Origin: Flavobacteriales bacterium UBA7666
Lineage (GTDB): Bacteria > Bacteroidota > Bacteroidia > Flavobacteriales_D > Crocinitomicaceae
Assembly (NCBI GenBank): GCA_002483265.1
Contig: DLHO01000010.1
Coordinates: 108,142-172,141, forward strand
DNA length: 64,000 nucleotides
Direction of reading: 5' to 3'
The position numbers and the translations under genes are program-made. Below the pieces are notes generated by a model that was not told where the DNA came from, did not search any database, and worked only from the letters and a program-made list of their open reading frames with translations. Shown piece by piece: positions 17,790 through 26,492 of the stretch; within the stretch, counting starts at the first letter, position 1, and the number at the start of each line of letters is the position of its first letter.

Positions 17790-17797
17790 TAAGTTTG
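17790..17797 (+). promoter_or_regulatory. -7 promoter element of ppk1
   Basis: TAAGTTTG matches TAnnTTTG and lies 17 bp before the ppk1 start codon, downstream of the preceding terminator. Confidence 0.5.
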
Positions 17798-17814
17798 TCG
17801 TTTTAAAATAATCC

Positions 17815-19920
17815 ATGGTAAGAAGTCAAGAAACAGTTCCCTCCAAAACCAAACTACACGCTGTAAAATATTTCAACCGCGAATTGAGCTGGTTGGCTTT
17901 TAACGATCGCGTTTTGCAGGAAGCTTTGGACGACGGGGTTCCACTGGTAGAACGCATGCGCTTTTTGGGAATTTATTCCAATAACCTGGATGAGTTTTAC
18001 CGCGTTCGTGTAGCAAACATCAAACGAATGATCCAACTGGATGATCAAAAGGTGGACGGTTATAAAGGAACTGCTGAGGAATTATACGAAGAGATTCGAA
18101 ATGTCGTTATCAAGCAACAACGCAAGTTTGAACATGCATACGCTTCCATTCTTCATAAATTGAAACTGAAAGGAATCAAACATTACGATGAACTTACAGT
18201 AAACGACAAACAAAAAATCGAATTGAAGAACTATTTCTTCTCTTCGGTTATTCATGACATTGTTCCGGTTCTGATTGATAAAAAAATGCCTTTCCCAAGA
18301 TTGCGTGACAAAGCGATTTATTTAGCCGTGCGCATGGAATGGGATTATAAAAGAAAAGCACGCTTTGCATTGATTGAGGTTCCCAATTTGATTTCCAGAT
18401 TCTATATTTTGGAGTCCGAAAAAGAAAAGGGGATCATTCTAATTGATGATATTATCCGTCTTCATTTGGCAGATATCTTTACCATCTTCTCTTTTGATAC
18501 GATTGAAGCATTTACCTTCAAATTTACACGCGATGCCGAATTAAATCTGGATGACGACGTATCGATGTCTTTCATTGAAAAAATGGAGAAGAGTATCAAG
18601 CAGCGTAAAAAAGGAGAACCGGTGCGCATGGTTTATGACCACCGCATGCCTCAGGATTTGCTGGAAATGTTGATCAAAAGCTTGAACTTAACCTTGGGAA
18701 TAAATACCATAGCCGGTGGAAAGTATCACAATTTCAAGGATTTCATGAAATTCCCGGATTTTGGGAACAAAGAATTCATCTATTCGCCTTATAAGGCAGT
18801 AGACCATCCGCTTTTCCACAAACAACACAGTTTGATCAAGGTTATTCTTGAAAAGGACGTGCTGCTTCATTATCCATACCATCGCTTTGATCATGTAGTC
18901 GATCTATTGAGAGAAGCTGCTATTGATCCCAAAGTTGTTTCCATAAAAATCAATATTTACCGGGTTGCCAAGAATTCACAGGTCATGAACGCGCTTGTCA
19001 ATGCGGTAAGAAATGGAAAAGAAGTAACAGTGGTATTAGAGCTTCAGGCACGTTTTGATGAGGAAAACAATCTATTCTGGTCGGAAAGAATGAAAGAAGA
19101 AGGCGCCAAAGTTCTATATGGTCCGGAAGAACTTAAAATTCACTCCAAACTCATTCAAATCAAACGCATTTCCGACAAAAAAGAGCAGTTGATTACTTAC
19201 GTAGGAACGGGAAATTTTAATGAACGATCCGCTCAAGTATATACAGACATGGGTTTAATTACGGTGAACAAGAAAATTGCTGAAGAAGTGCACGAAGTTT
19301 TTCATCTGATGGAACACACGCTGCACCATCATCATTTCAAAACACTGATTGTTTCCCCTGTCAATGCGCGAAAAAAATACCTGAGTCTGATTGCAAATGA
19401 AACCAAAAATGCCAAAAAAGGTTTGCCCGCATTCATCCATATGAAGATCAATAATCTGGTCGATCAGCAATTAATAGATAAATTGTACGAGGCGTCTCAA
19501 TATGGCGTTAAAATAAAGCTGATGGTTCGCGGAATCTGTTGTTTGGTTCCCGGAATCAAAGGATTAAGTCAAAACATTGAAATTTTGAGTGTCGTGGATC
19601 GTTTCTTGGAACATACACGCTTCTTGATCTTTGGAAACAACGATAAACCTTTGCATTTCATCACTTCAGCTGATTGGATGGAACGAAACCTGGATAAACG
19701 AATAGAAGTTGGTACTCCGATCTACGATAAAGCATTGAAGGATCAGATCAATCTTGTATTTTCCTTTCAATGGGGCGATCGGGAAAAGGCTCGTATCATT
19801 GATAAGTATCAGAAAAATGCTTACAAGGAAGCAACCGGAACAGAAGCGGTGATTCGTTCACAAGTAGAACTTCAGAATTACTACCGACAATTGGTTGATA
19901 ATTTGGATACTAGCAATTGA
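17815..19920 (+). CDS. ppk1: Polyphosphate kinase 1
   Basis: This 701-residue enzyme reversibly polymerises the gamma-phosphate of ATP into inorganic polyphosphate. The N-terminal domain begins YFNRELSWLAFN. The phospholipase-D-like catalytic domains contain His443 in KIHSKLI, matching the autophosphorylated His435 of E. coli PPK1, and His600 in DRFLEHTRF, matching His592. Length is typical (about 690-710). It has its own promoter element and converges on the downstream LytS-like gene across 69 bp holding an AT-rich hairpin. No ppx gene is adjacent. Confidence 0.97.
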   Translation: MVRSQETVPSKTKLHAVKYFNRELSWLAFNDRVLQEALDDGVPLVERMRFLGIYSNNLDEFYRVRVANIKRMIQLDDQKVDGYKGTAEELYEEIRNVVIKQQRKFEHAYASILHKLKLKGIKHYDELTVNDKQKIELKNYFFSSVIHDIVPVLIDKKMPFPRLRDKAIYLAVRMEWDYKRKARFALIEVPNLISRFYILESEKEKGIILIDDIIRLHLADIFTIFSFDTIEAFTFKFTRDAELNLDDDVSMSFIEKMEKSIKQRKKGEPVRMVYDHRMPQDLLEMLIKSLNLTLGINTIAGGKYHNFKDFMKFPDFGNKEFIYSPYKAVDHPLFHKQHSLIKVILEKDVLLHYPYHRFDHVVDLLREAAIDPKVVSIKINIYRVAKNSQVMNALVNAVRNGKEVTVVLELQARFDEENNLFWSERMKEEGAKVLYGPEELKIHSKLIQIKRISDKKEQLITYVGTGNFNERSAQVYTDMGLITVNKKIAEEVHEVFHLMEHTLHHHHFKTLIVSPVNARKKYLSLIANETKNAKKGLPAFIHMKINNLVDQQLIDKLYEASQYGVKIKLMVRGICCLVPGIKGLSQNIEILSVVDRFLEHTRFLIFGNNDKPLHFITSADWMERNLDKRIEVGTPIYDKALKDQINLVFSFQWGDREKARIIDKYQKNAYKEATGTEAVIRSQVELQNYYRQLVDNLDTSN

Positions 19921-19935
19921 AAATGAACAATGTAT

Positions 19936-19973
19936 AATTGAAAAGTATTTAATTTCCTTCTAACTTTTCAATT
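19936..19973. terminator. AT-rich bidirectional hairpin between convergent genes
   Basis: AATTGAAAAGT at 19936-19946 pairs with ACTTTTCAATT at 19963-19973 across a 16-nt loop. It lies between the convergent ppk1 and LytS-like genes, where a shared terminator is expected, but the stem is A/T-rich and lacks a GC core. Confidence 0.4.
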
Positions 19974-19989
19974 GTCAACTTTCAATTAA

Positions 19990-21891
19990 TCAAAATCCTT
20001 CTTTCTTCAATTCCTCTGCGTAAGCTTTTGTAATCAAAGGAATGAATATTTCCACGGAAACTCCACCACCCGTTTTTTCACGGATCAGGTATGATGAACT
20101 GCTTTTATTGAGTTTGTTCAGTAAATACAAGCGATCATTAATAATTTCCGAAGCCCTTGACGAATCGATTGCTTTCAGGCCTTTTCCATTGTCTTCAATA
20201 ACGATAGCCAATTCATTCAGTCCTCTTAACTTAAAGCGAATAGTTAATTCCCCTACCCGATTCAAATTAGAAAATCCTTCCAAAACAGTACTTTCAACAA
20301 AAGGCTGCAAGATCATTGTGGGCAAACACACATTGGATGGATCCAGATGCTCATCCACTTCAAAGGAAAAATTAAAGGCGTTTTTAGAACGATCTCTTTG
20401 CAAAGTCAGGTAAAAAGTCAAAAATTCGATTTCCCTGTCCAATGTCATGAAATCATCATGCGTACTATCCAATACCTGTTTCAGCAACTTAGAGAATGAC
20501 TGGATTTGTCTTTTGTAATCTGCACCTTGAGTAAGGCCCGCATTTTGCAATTGATTCAATGCATTGTAAATAAAATCCGGATTAATTCTGGCTCTGTTTA
20601 AGCGCTGCTGAATTTCCAATCTCTTTTGTTTTTGCTTAATCGATTTCTGTCTGAAGACCATGAGAACATAAGCTGCAAGCAATGCGAAGATGATACTTCC
20701 TACTAAAATAAGCCGCCATTTGAGATTTCCAATTTGCTGCTGTTGTTGCAATAATCGCCTATCTTGCTCGTATTCCGCATCGGTTTTTTCCTTTCTAACA
20801 CGGTGGTACTTTTCCGAAAGTTGGCTGTAAGCACGATCATTCTGAATTCGTAAAACACTGTCCTTCATTTTGGACAAATCTTCATAAACTACCAGAGCAC
20901 GTTCATATTCTCCGCTTAACTTGGCGCAGTTGTAAAGCAATTCCAATGCATTCGTCACATCATACGGATCACCGATCTTTTGCGCATAGACTAAATTGGA
21001 ATCTGCAAATTGATAAGCCTTATCATAGCGTTTCAATTCCAGGTAAATGTCAGAAATATCTCCGTAGATTGCTCCACGTTCTTTCCAATGATAGTTTGGA
21101 TTCGTCTGCATCAAGGCACTATCCAGATAATTTAACGCTAAACGAAAATTCCGGTTGTAATAAGCGTGATCCTCGAATAAATTATAAATCTGAAGATAGC
21201 TTTCCGAATATTGAATCTTCTTTGCCAGAACATAAGAAAAGGAAACCGTATTTAGTGCAGAATCCAAATAGAACTTACTCTTTTCCAGCTGATAAAGCTT
21301 GTAGTATCTGGAAGATAATTGAGCCAGCAAATCGATTTTTGCTTCGTTATCAGATAGAACACTTACGATAGGATAAGCCAGATTAGCGTAGTACTTTGCT
21401 TTTTCTTTGTCCTTAGATCTTCCGTAACTTCCCGACATTCCCAAATAAGCTCTGGAGAGCATCGTATTATTCCCGGATTTCTGAAGAATTCTTACCGTTT
21501 TTGAATAAGCTTCAATGGATCCTGTATAGTCTCCCTGAAGCATTAAAAGCTCTCCAAGAGTCAGATTATTTTCAACATAACTGGCAGACTTGCAGCGAAT
21601 GCTGTCTAAAATGAACTTTTCACGATCCAAACTCTTTCTTGCATCATCAAATTGACCATTTTTAATCTGAACTTGTGCTTTTAGTTGAAATGAAAAAGCG
21701 AGACATCTCGGACTTTTATCTTTCTCCAGTGTTTTAGCAAACTTCCAAAGATTAACAGGTTTGTGTTTTGCAGTGCTGTCGAAATCACGCTGCGCAATAA
21801 AATCCTGCATGGGCTCGCATGCACAATTCGATTGTGCCTGAACGAATTCAGCACAACCAATGAGGACCAGACAGATTATTAAACACTTCAT
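19990..21891 (-). CDS. LytS-family sensor histidine kinase homologue, predicted inactive
   Basis: This 633-residue protein has a signal peptide (to about residue 20), a periplasmic region of TPR-like helical repeats (about 60-350), a coiled coil rich in Gln (370-388), one transmembrane helix (393-412) and a LytS-type cytoplasmic kinase domain. Two key residues are changed. The phospho-acceptor His of the NPHF motif is Asp439 (ARINPDFIYNALNQLQ), and the N-box Asn of the FVEN motif is Ser534 (QPFVESTVLEGF). The EDNGKGL ATP-lid motif (566-572) remains. The gene is intact, so it reads as a pseudokinase or signalling scaffold rather than decay. No LytTR regulator is adjacent. Confidence 0.88.
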   Translation of the reverse strand: MKCLIICLVLIGCAEFVQAQSNCACEPMQDFIAQRDFDSTAKHKPVNLWKFAKTLEKDKSPRCLAFSFQLKAQVQIKNGQFDDARKSLDREKFILDSIRCKSASYVENNLTLGELLMLQGDYTGSIEAYSKTVRILQKSGNNTMLSRAYLGMSGSYGRSKDKEKAKYYANLAYPIVSVLSDNEAKIDLLAQLSSRYYKLYQLEKSKFYLDSALNTVSFSYVLAKKIQYSESYLQIYNLFEDHAYYNRNFRLALNYLDSALMQTNPNYHWKERGAIYGDISDIYLELKRYDKAYQFADSNLVYAQKIGDPYDVTNALELLYNCAKLSGEYERALVVYEDLSKMKDSVLRIQNDRAYSQLSEKYHRVRKEKTDAEYEQDRRLLQQQQQIGNLKWRLILVGSIIFALLAAYVLMVFRQKSIKQKQKRLEIQQRLNRARINPDFIYNALNQLQNAGLTQGADYKRQIQSFSKLLKQVLDSTHDDFMTLDREIEFLTFYLTLQRDRSKNAFNFSFEVDEHLDPSNVCLPTMILQPFVESTVLEGFSNLNRVGELTIRFKLRGLNELAIVIEDNGKGLKAIDSSRASEIINDRLYLLNKLNKSSSSYLIREKTGGGVSVEIFIPLITKAYAEELKKEGF

Positions 21892-21946
21892 AAAGTTCTA
21901 GCTCAAAGTTAGCAAAAAACGTCTTAAACTGATTTTACTACAAAAA

Positions 21947-21976
21947 GAAAAGGCGGTTAAAATTAACCGCCTTTTC
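21947..21976. terminator. Strong terminator hairpin downstream of the barrel-protein gene
   Basis: A 14-bp perfect stem (GAAAAGGCGGTTAA at 21947-21960 with its complement at 21963-21976) is flanked by A and T runs, so it could work in either direction. It lies just downstream of the barrel-protein gene (22006-22803, minus strand) and upstream of the LytS-like gene. Confidence 0.85.
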
Positions 21977-22005
21977 TTTGCTTTGTTACTTATGATGTGA
22001 AATCA

Positions 22006-22803
22006 CTAAAAATTGACCGTTAAACCAAATGTTAGTGGGTAAACTCCGACTGTTTTGTCGGTATCGAAAAGTGGTAATAGGCTGTAATTTGCAAATACTC
22101 CGATGTCTTTGTATCCAAGTTTTACAGCCGCATCCAAACGGAATGCATTTAAACCGTAAACTCCTTTTGTTTTTGTACGAATTTTGGTTTTGTCTTCTTC
22201 TATCACTTGTTTGGTGCTTGAACCCAATCGCACGCCTCCAATTACACCTGCTGCAAGGTAAAATCCTCTGTCAGATTCTCCATTGGTACAGAATTCAAGC
22301 ATCAGGGGAACGGTTAAATAAACTGCGCGCAATTTGTTTTTTCGGAAATCATTCACCGTGTCTTTAAATACCCAAAGTGAATCTGAATTGGCAAACAACA
22401 CATTATTCTTCAGCCCGATTTGTGTCCAGTTAAGACCTAAACCTGTTGTAAGTCCAATGTAGTTTTTATAGATTTTGAATTTATATTCTGCAAAATTCAA
22501 ATTCCAGCTGAAGGATTTACCCGGATCATTTTCCCATTCTTTGTTTCCGGGAAAACTGCTTTTCATTGCGCTGTTCAACAACATAGTTGGTCCAAATTCA
22601 ATTCCCGCCCAATGCGCCTCAAAGTGTTTCAATGTTTTCTCATCCGGCTGAGCATCAATGGTGTCGTTTTTCTCATCTCCTTTATCTTTGATAATCAAAA
22701 TCTGTCCTGTTCCCAATTTGATACGCGTTGTATCCGGTTCTTCCTGGCTGTTTGCGTAACCGAATAGGAAGAATATAAATGTGATAAATAATCCTGTTTT
22801 CAT
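22006..22803 (-). CDS. Outer-membrane beta-barrel protein (PorT-like superfamily)
   Basis: This 265-residue protein has a signal peptide (MKTGLFITFIFFLFGYANSQ), a charged linker (residues 20-60) and then a series of amphipathic strands ending in Phe (GLTVNF), as expected for a small outer-membrane barrel. Segments such as GFYLAAGVIGGVRLG and LTVPLMLEF are typical of the Bacteroidota PorT-like barrel family. I do not claim it is PorT of the T9SS. The gene is divergent from aspS with a 215-bp gap and is followed by a strong terminator. The ligand or role is unknown. Confidence 0.72.
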   Translation of the reverse strand: MKTGLFITFIFFLFGYANSQEEPDTTRIKLGTGQILIIKDKGDEKNDTIDAQPDEKTLKHFEAHWAGIEFGPTMLLNSAMKSSFPGNKEWENDPGKSFSWNLNFAEYKFKIYKNYIGLTTGLGLNWTQIGLKNNVLFANSDSLWVFKDTVNDFRKNKLRAVYLTVPLMLEFCTNGESDRGFYLAAGVIGGVRLGSSTKQVIEEDKTKIRTKTKGVYGLNAFRLDAAVKLGYKDIGVFANYSLLPLFDTDKTVGVYPLTFGLTVNF

Positions 22804-22991
22804 ATCTCTAATTTTTATTGCTTTCTGTCAAGCTAAGTACTTGGGGCTTTTCGAACATATGACCTTTTCAACTCTGATTTTGTTACAGCAAATCCAAAAA
22901 AAAATTAAAATAATATGCAACTACTTGATTATTTATCAGTTATGATAATAAAAAAATAATCAATTGAGAAGCTAAACTCTCTTACAATCGT

Positions 22992-22999
22992 TAATTTTG
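22992..22999 (+). promoter_or_regulatory. -7 promoter element of aspS
   Basis: TAATTTTG matches TAnnTTTG and lies 19 bp before the aspS start codon. The same octamer, in the same context (CGTTAATTTTGC-like), precedes tatA. Confidence 0.55.
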
Positions 23000-23018
23000 C
23001 AAATCAATTTTCAAGTAC

Positions 23019-24761
23019 ATGTACAGATCACACACAAATGGCGAATTACGCGCCTCTCATATCGGACAGGAAGTAACATTAGCAGGCTGGGTTCAAAAAT
23101 CCCGGGACCTGGGAGGAATGACTTTTGTTGATTTACGTGACCGATACGGGATTACACAATTGGCTTTCAATCTGGAAGAAAATAGTGATTTGTGTCTACA
23201 GGCTAGAAAATTGGGTCGTGAATTTGTCATTCAGGTAAAAGGACTTGTCATTGAGCGAAGCAGCAAAAATGCAAATCTGATAACCGGAGAGATCGAAATC
23301 AAAGTTTCAGAGCTAAACTTATTGAATGCCGCGAAAACACCTCCATTTACGATCGAAGATGAAACGGATGGCGGTGAAGAACTGCGCGCTCAATACCGTT
23401 ATTTGGATTTGAGAAGAAATCCGGTACAGCAGAAATTGCGTTTGAGAAATCATGTAGCATTAGAAACACGTAAATACTTAGATTCAAAAGGGTTCTTAGA
23501 TGTAGAAACTCCTTATTTGATTAAATCAACACCTGAAGGAGCACGTGATTTCGTGGTTCCAAGCAGAATGAATCAGGGAGAATTTTATGCTTTGCCTCAA
23601 TCTCCTCAAACATTCAAACAATTATTGATGGTTTCCGGTTTTGACCGTTACTATCAAATCGTAAAATGTTTCCGTGACGAGGATTTGCGCGCCGATCGTC
23701 AGCCAGAGTTTACTCAGATTGACTGTGAAATGGCCTTTGTAGATCAAGAAGATATTTTGAATATGTTCGAAGGATTGATCAAACATTTGTTCCAAACCGT
23801 TCGTGGAATCAACTTTGAAGGATCTTTCCCACGGATGACCTATGCTGAAGCTATGGCAACTTATGGTTCAGATAAACCGGATATTCGTTTCGGAATGAAA
23901 TTTACCGACTTGAAAGCTCTTTCTGCAGGAAAGGATTTTCAGGTATTTGATAAAGCGGAAGCAGTCATTGGAATTGCCGTTCCGGAAGCAAGTGAATATA
24001 CACGCAAACAATTGGATGAGATTACTGACTGGGTAAAACGACCTCAAATCGGCGCACTTGGTTTGGTTTACGTGAAATGCAACCTCGATGGAACATTCAA
24101 AAGTTCAGTAGATAAATTTTACGATGAAACTGCCTTGAAATCATGGGCTGAAGCTACGGGTGCAAAAGCAGGAGATTTGATCTTTGTTTTGAGTGGTGAT
24201 TTGGATAAGACACGTAAACAAATGAACGAATTGCGTTTGCGTATGGGAACCGAACTTGGTTTACGCAAACCGGATGAATTTAAACCTTTATGGGTGTTGG
24301 ATTTCCCTCTTTTGGAATGGGATGAAGAACACAATCGATACCATGCAATGCACCATCCGTTTACTTCTCCGAAACCGGAAGATTTCAACCTGATTGATTC
24401 AGAACCTGGAAAAGTAAGAGCAAATGCTTACGATTTAGCAATGAATGGTGTTGAATTGGGTGGTGGTTCCATTCGTATTCACGACAGAGCACTGCAATCA
24501 CGCATGTTTGAATTATTAGGATTTACTCCCGAACAAGCACAAGAGCAATTTGGTTTCTTATTAAACGCATTTGAATACGGTGCTCCTCCACACGGTGGAC
24601 TGGCATTTGGGTTAGATCGTTTGGTAGCAACTATGGGGGGCTCGGATTCTATCCGCGATTACATCGCATTCCCTAAAAACAACAGCGGAAGAGATGTGAT
24701 GATCGATGCGCCTTCCAAGATTGATGAAGCACAATTGAAGGAATTAGGGATTAAACTTTAA
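23019..24761 (+). CDS. aspS: Aspartyl-tRNA synthetase
   Basis: This 580-residue class II synthetase charges tRNA(Asp). An N-terminal OB-fold anticodon-binding domain (GWVQKSRDLGGMTFVDLRDR) is followed by the catalytic core with motif 2 (FRDEDLRADRQPEF), the bacterial GAD insertion, and motif 3 (GGLAFGLDRLVA). The terminal KNNSGRDVMIDAPS is typical. Because GatCAB subunits are present, it could be a non-discriminating form that also charges tRNA(Asn), but the sequence alone does not settle this. It is monocistronic, bounded by a promoter element and a 40-bp palindromic terminator. Confidence 0.97.
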   Translation: MYRSHTNGELRASHIGQEVTLAGWVQKSRDLGGMTFVDLRDRYGITQLAFNLEENSDLCLQARKLGREFVIQVKGLVIERSSKNANLITGEIEIKVSELNLLNAAKTPPFTIEDETDGGEELRAQYRYLDLRRNPVQQKLRLRNHVALETRKYLDSKGFLDVETPYLIKSTPEGARDFVVPSRMNQGEFYALPQSPQTFKQLLMVSGFDRYYQIVKCFRDEDLRADRQPEFTQIDCEMAFVDQEDILNMFEGLIKHLFQTVRGINFEGSFPRMTYAEAMATYGSDKPDIRFGMKFTDLKALSAGKDFQVFDKAEAVIGIAVPEASEYTRKQLDEITDWVKRPQIGALGLVYVKCNLDGTFKSSVDKFYDETALKSWAEATGAKAGDLIFVLSGDLDKTRKQMNELRLRMGTELGLRKPDEFKPLWVLDFPLLEWDEEHNRYHAMHHPFTSPKPEDFNLIDSEPGKVRANAYDLAMNGVELGGGSIRIHDRALQSRMFELLGFTPEQAQEQFGFLLNAFEYGAPPHGGLAFGLDRLVATMGGSDSIRDYIAFPKNNSGRDVMIDAPSKIDEAQLKELGIKL

Positions 24762-24774
24762 TATATCTAATACA

Positions 24775-24814
24775 AAATAAGCAGGGGCGGAAAATTTTCC
24801 GCCCCTGCTTATTT
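24775..24814. terminator. Terminator: 40-bp perfect palindrome
   Basis: The palindrome is centred between 24794 and 24795. Its arms contain AAGCAGGGGCGGAAAA and the exact complement, bordered by A and T runs, so it can terminate aspS and also transcription from the other side. Confidence 0.9.
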
Positions 24815-24828
24815 CGAACCCTTTTACG

Positions 24829-24875
24829 ACCGCACTGACGTTTGTCTGTATCGAATCAATCAGCACGGCTGATCT
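24829..24875. repeat. Dispersed intergenic repeat, copy A
   Basis: The stretch GCACTGACGTTTGTCTG at 24832-24848, continuing TATCGAA, closely matches the two direct repeats at 29008-29084 (GCACTAACGCTTGTCTTTTA, then TCGAA). The following GCACGGCTGAT at 24863-24873 is the exact complement of ATCAGCCGTGC at 28983-28993. Both parts therefore recur in the gap at 28.9-29.1 kb, in different arrangement. The unit lies between the aspS terminator and the end of the NlpE-like gene. Confidence 0.55.
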
Positions 24876-24876
24876 C

Positions 24877-25371
24877 TTACTTCGATTTTCTCACCATTTT
24901 CAGGTGATAAGCGCCCGTATTTTTGAAATGATTTTCGTCTAATGATAATTGAACAATCTCTTTGGGGTGAAATTCATATTCCATTCTTCTTACGGAATCT
25001 TCCATCCCGCCTTGAGAAAGGATTAGAATATTTTTCGATTTCACTTTGATTTGCTTCCATTGACCACTGCAAACCAAGGTTGCATCACCATCCTCAGTAG
25101 CATTTCTGTAAGTTTCGGTCAGGCGGAAAATTCCGGTCGTATCGCCCTTAATAACTAAGCGTTGCTGGATGCCATCACAATCTTCACAAGGAACTTCTCC
25201 TTCATAGATTCGGAATACTTTGTAATCCTTGTCTTTAATGTACTTTTCTTCTTCTTTATTTACAGGAGTAACCCCTCCAGACTTTTTCGTGTCTTCTCTA
25301 TGCTCAATGCACCCACTCAAGATCAATACTGAACTTGTAATAACAAACAAAGAATTAATTCGGTTTATCAT
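24877..25371 (-). CDS. NlpE-like copper/envelope-stress lipoprotein
   Basis: From the ATG at 25371 the protein has 164 residues and a lipoprotein signal ending LILSGC (Cys21). The mature part resembles the NlpE N-terminal domain: a G-E-V-P-C-E-D-C-D-G-I segment with the CxxC pair, followed by a beta-barrel-like run (TGIFRLTETYRNAT). NlpE of E. coli senses surface contact and copper stress; most Bacteroidota relatives are uncharacterised. A TTG codon 9 bp upstream could also start translation. The ATG overlaps the end of the preceding oxidoreductase gene by 17 bp, so the two are translationally linked. Confidence 0.8.
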   Translation of the reverse strand: MINRINSLFVITSSVLILSGCIEHREDTKKSGGVTPVNKEEEKYIKDKDYKVFRIYEGEVPCEDCDGIQQRLVIKGDTTGIFRLTETYRNATEDGDATLVCSGQWKQIKVKSKNILILSQGGMEDSVRRMEYEFHPKEIVQLSLDENHFKNTGAYHLKMVRKSK

Positions 25372-26398
25372 CCCACTCAATTATTAATTTTCCAACGGTT
25401 TTGCCTTCTTCTAGCAAACGGTGAGCCATTTTCAATTCATCTTGCTTATAGACACCACCTACAACCGGATGAATTTGCCCTCGTTTTACCATTTGCACTA
25501 CTTCATTTAAGCATTGAGTCAATACAGTTGGTTTGAAGTCGGCTATCTTCAGCATGTTGATTCCAATGATAGATTTAGAACGCATCATTAATCCAATTGG
25601 TACAACAAAACCCATCTTTCTAACAAAATTAAGCGTTGAAAGGATTCCCCACTTACCATTTGATAATTCAGAGCCACCAAATAACACCATCCTTCCACCT
25701 GTCCCCAAAAGTGCCCAGTCTTTTTTGAAAGTTGCCCCGGCAACCGGATTAAAACTGACATCTAATCTTTCTGATCCTAAAAGAGTTAAAACTTGCTTCT
25801 CGTAATCACCTTTCTTGTAATTCACTACCTCATCAGCACCCAAATCCAAAACCAGCTTTTCTTTTTCTTTGGAACTCACTTTTGCAATGACGTGAGCACC
25901 TTTCAATTTACACAATTGAATCAATGCGGTTCCTACTCCACCTGCGGCAGCGTGAATTAGAACCCGCTCTCCGACCTGCACATTTGCAGATCTATTCACC
26001 ATATAGTAGGCTGTTACAAATTGGGTAGCAAGTGATAATGCAATTCCCGCATCCATTTCATCAATAACTGAAATTGCGTGATTTTCTGTGATAACGTGCT
26101 TGGAATATCCGCCGAATCTGCAAAACCCAACCACCCGTTTACCAATCAATTCTTTATTCCCGGTCTCTCCTACTTCTGAAATCGTTCCTACAACTTCATA
26201 ACCAATTACACAAGGCATTGGTGGAGCTTCGCGGTAATGACCCAAACGTGCCATAACATCAGCATAATTTAAGCCAAATGCTTCTACTTCAATCAAAACC
26301 TGATCGTGTTGTAATTTAGGTAAGCGAATGCTTCTCAGCTCAAAAGCACTTTCAGCAATCCCTTTTTTTACCAAATGAAATGCTTCGGTTTGTTTCAT
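25355..26398 (-). CDS. Zinc-independent quinone oxidoreductase, MDR superfamily (VAT-1-like)
   Basis: Counting from the ATG at 26398 (MKQTEAFHLVKKG), this 347-residue protein is an NADPH-dependent medium-chain dehydrogenase/reductase. The Rossmann motif AAAGGVGTALIQLCKLKGA is present and the catalytic-zinc cysteines of alcohol dehydrogenases are absent, as in quinone reductases. The region SKSIIGINMLKIADF and the end GKTVGKLIIEW resemble the VAT-1 branch. A longer reading frame from 26476 would overlap the divergent stress-protein leader and adds 26 unlikely residues. The substrate is unknown. Confidence 0.87.
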   Translation of the reverse strand: MKQTEAFHLVKKGIAESAFELRSIRLPKLQHDQVLIEVEAFGLNYADVMARLGHYREAPPMPCVIGYEVVGTISEVGETGNKELIGKRVVGFCRFGGYSKHVITENHAISVIDEMDAGIALSLATQFVTAYYMVNRSANVQVGERVLIHAAAGGVGTALIQLCKLKGAHVIAKVSSKEKEKLVLDLGADEVVNYKKGDYEKQVLTLLGSERLDVSFNPVAGATFKKDWALLGTGGRMVLFGGSELSNGKWGILSTLNFVRKMGFVVPIGLMMRSKSIIGINMLKIADFKPTVLTQCLNEVVQMVKRGQIHPVVGGVYKQDELKMAHRLLEEGKTVGKLIIEWDDKPN

Positions 26399-26492
26399 AT
26401 GCAAATTTAACTTAAAAACTTCGTGGGCTTGTCTCAATTTGAACGGGTCTGGCGAAAAAATGTTATTTTTAATCAAACTTAAATTTGATACA

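Noticed and set aside
20946..21371. 141-codon frame opposite the LytS-like gene
   Set aside because: Antisense to TPR-like repeats, with no promoter element and no recognisable protein features.
22006..22803. PorT of the type IX secretion system
   Set aside because: Only the general barrel family is supported; length and lack of neighbouring T9SS genes do not justify naming it porT.
24775..24814. The perfect 40-bp palindrome as a replication or attachment site
   Set aside because: It follows aspS, ends in T runs and has a simple hairpin layout, so a terminator explains it.
24877..25380. TTG start at 25380 for the NlpE-like lipoprotein
   Set aside because: An ATG three codons later (25371) gives the same signal sequence and is the more usual start; TTG was not excluded but is less likely.
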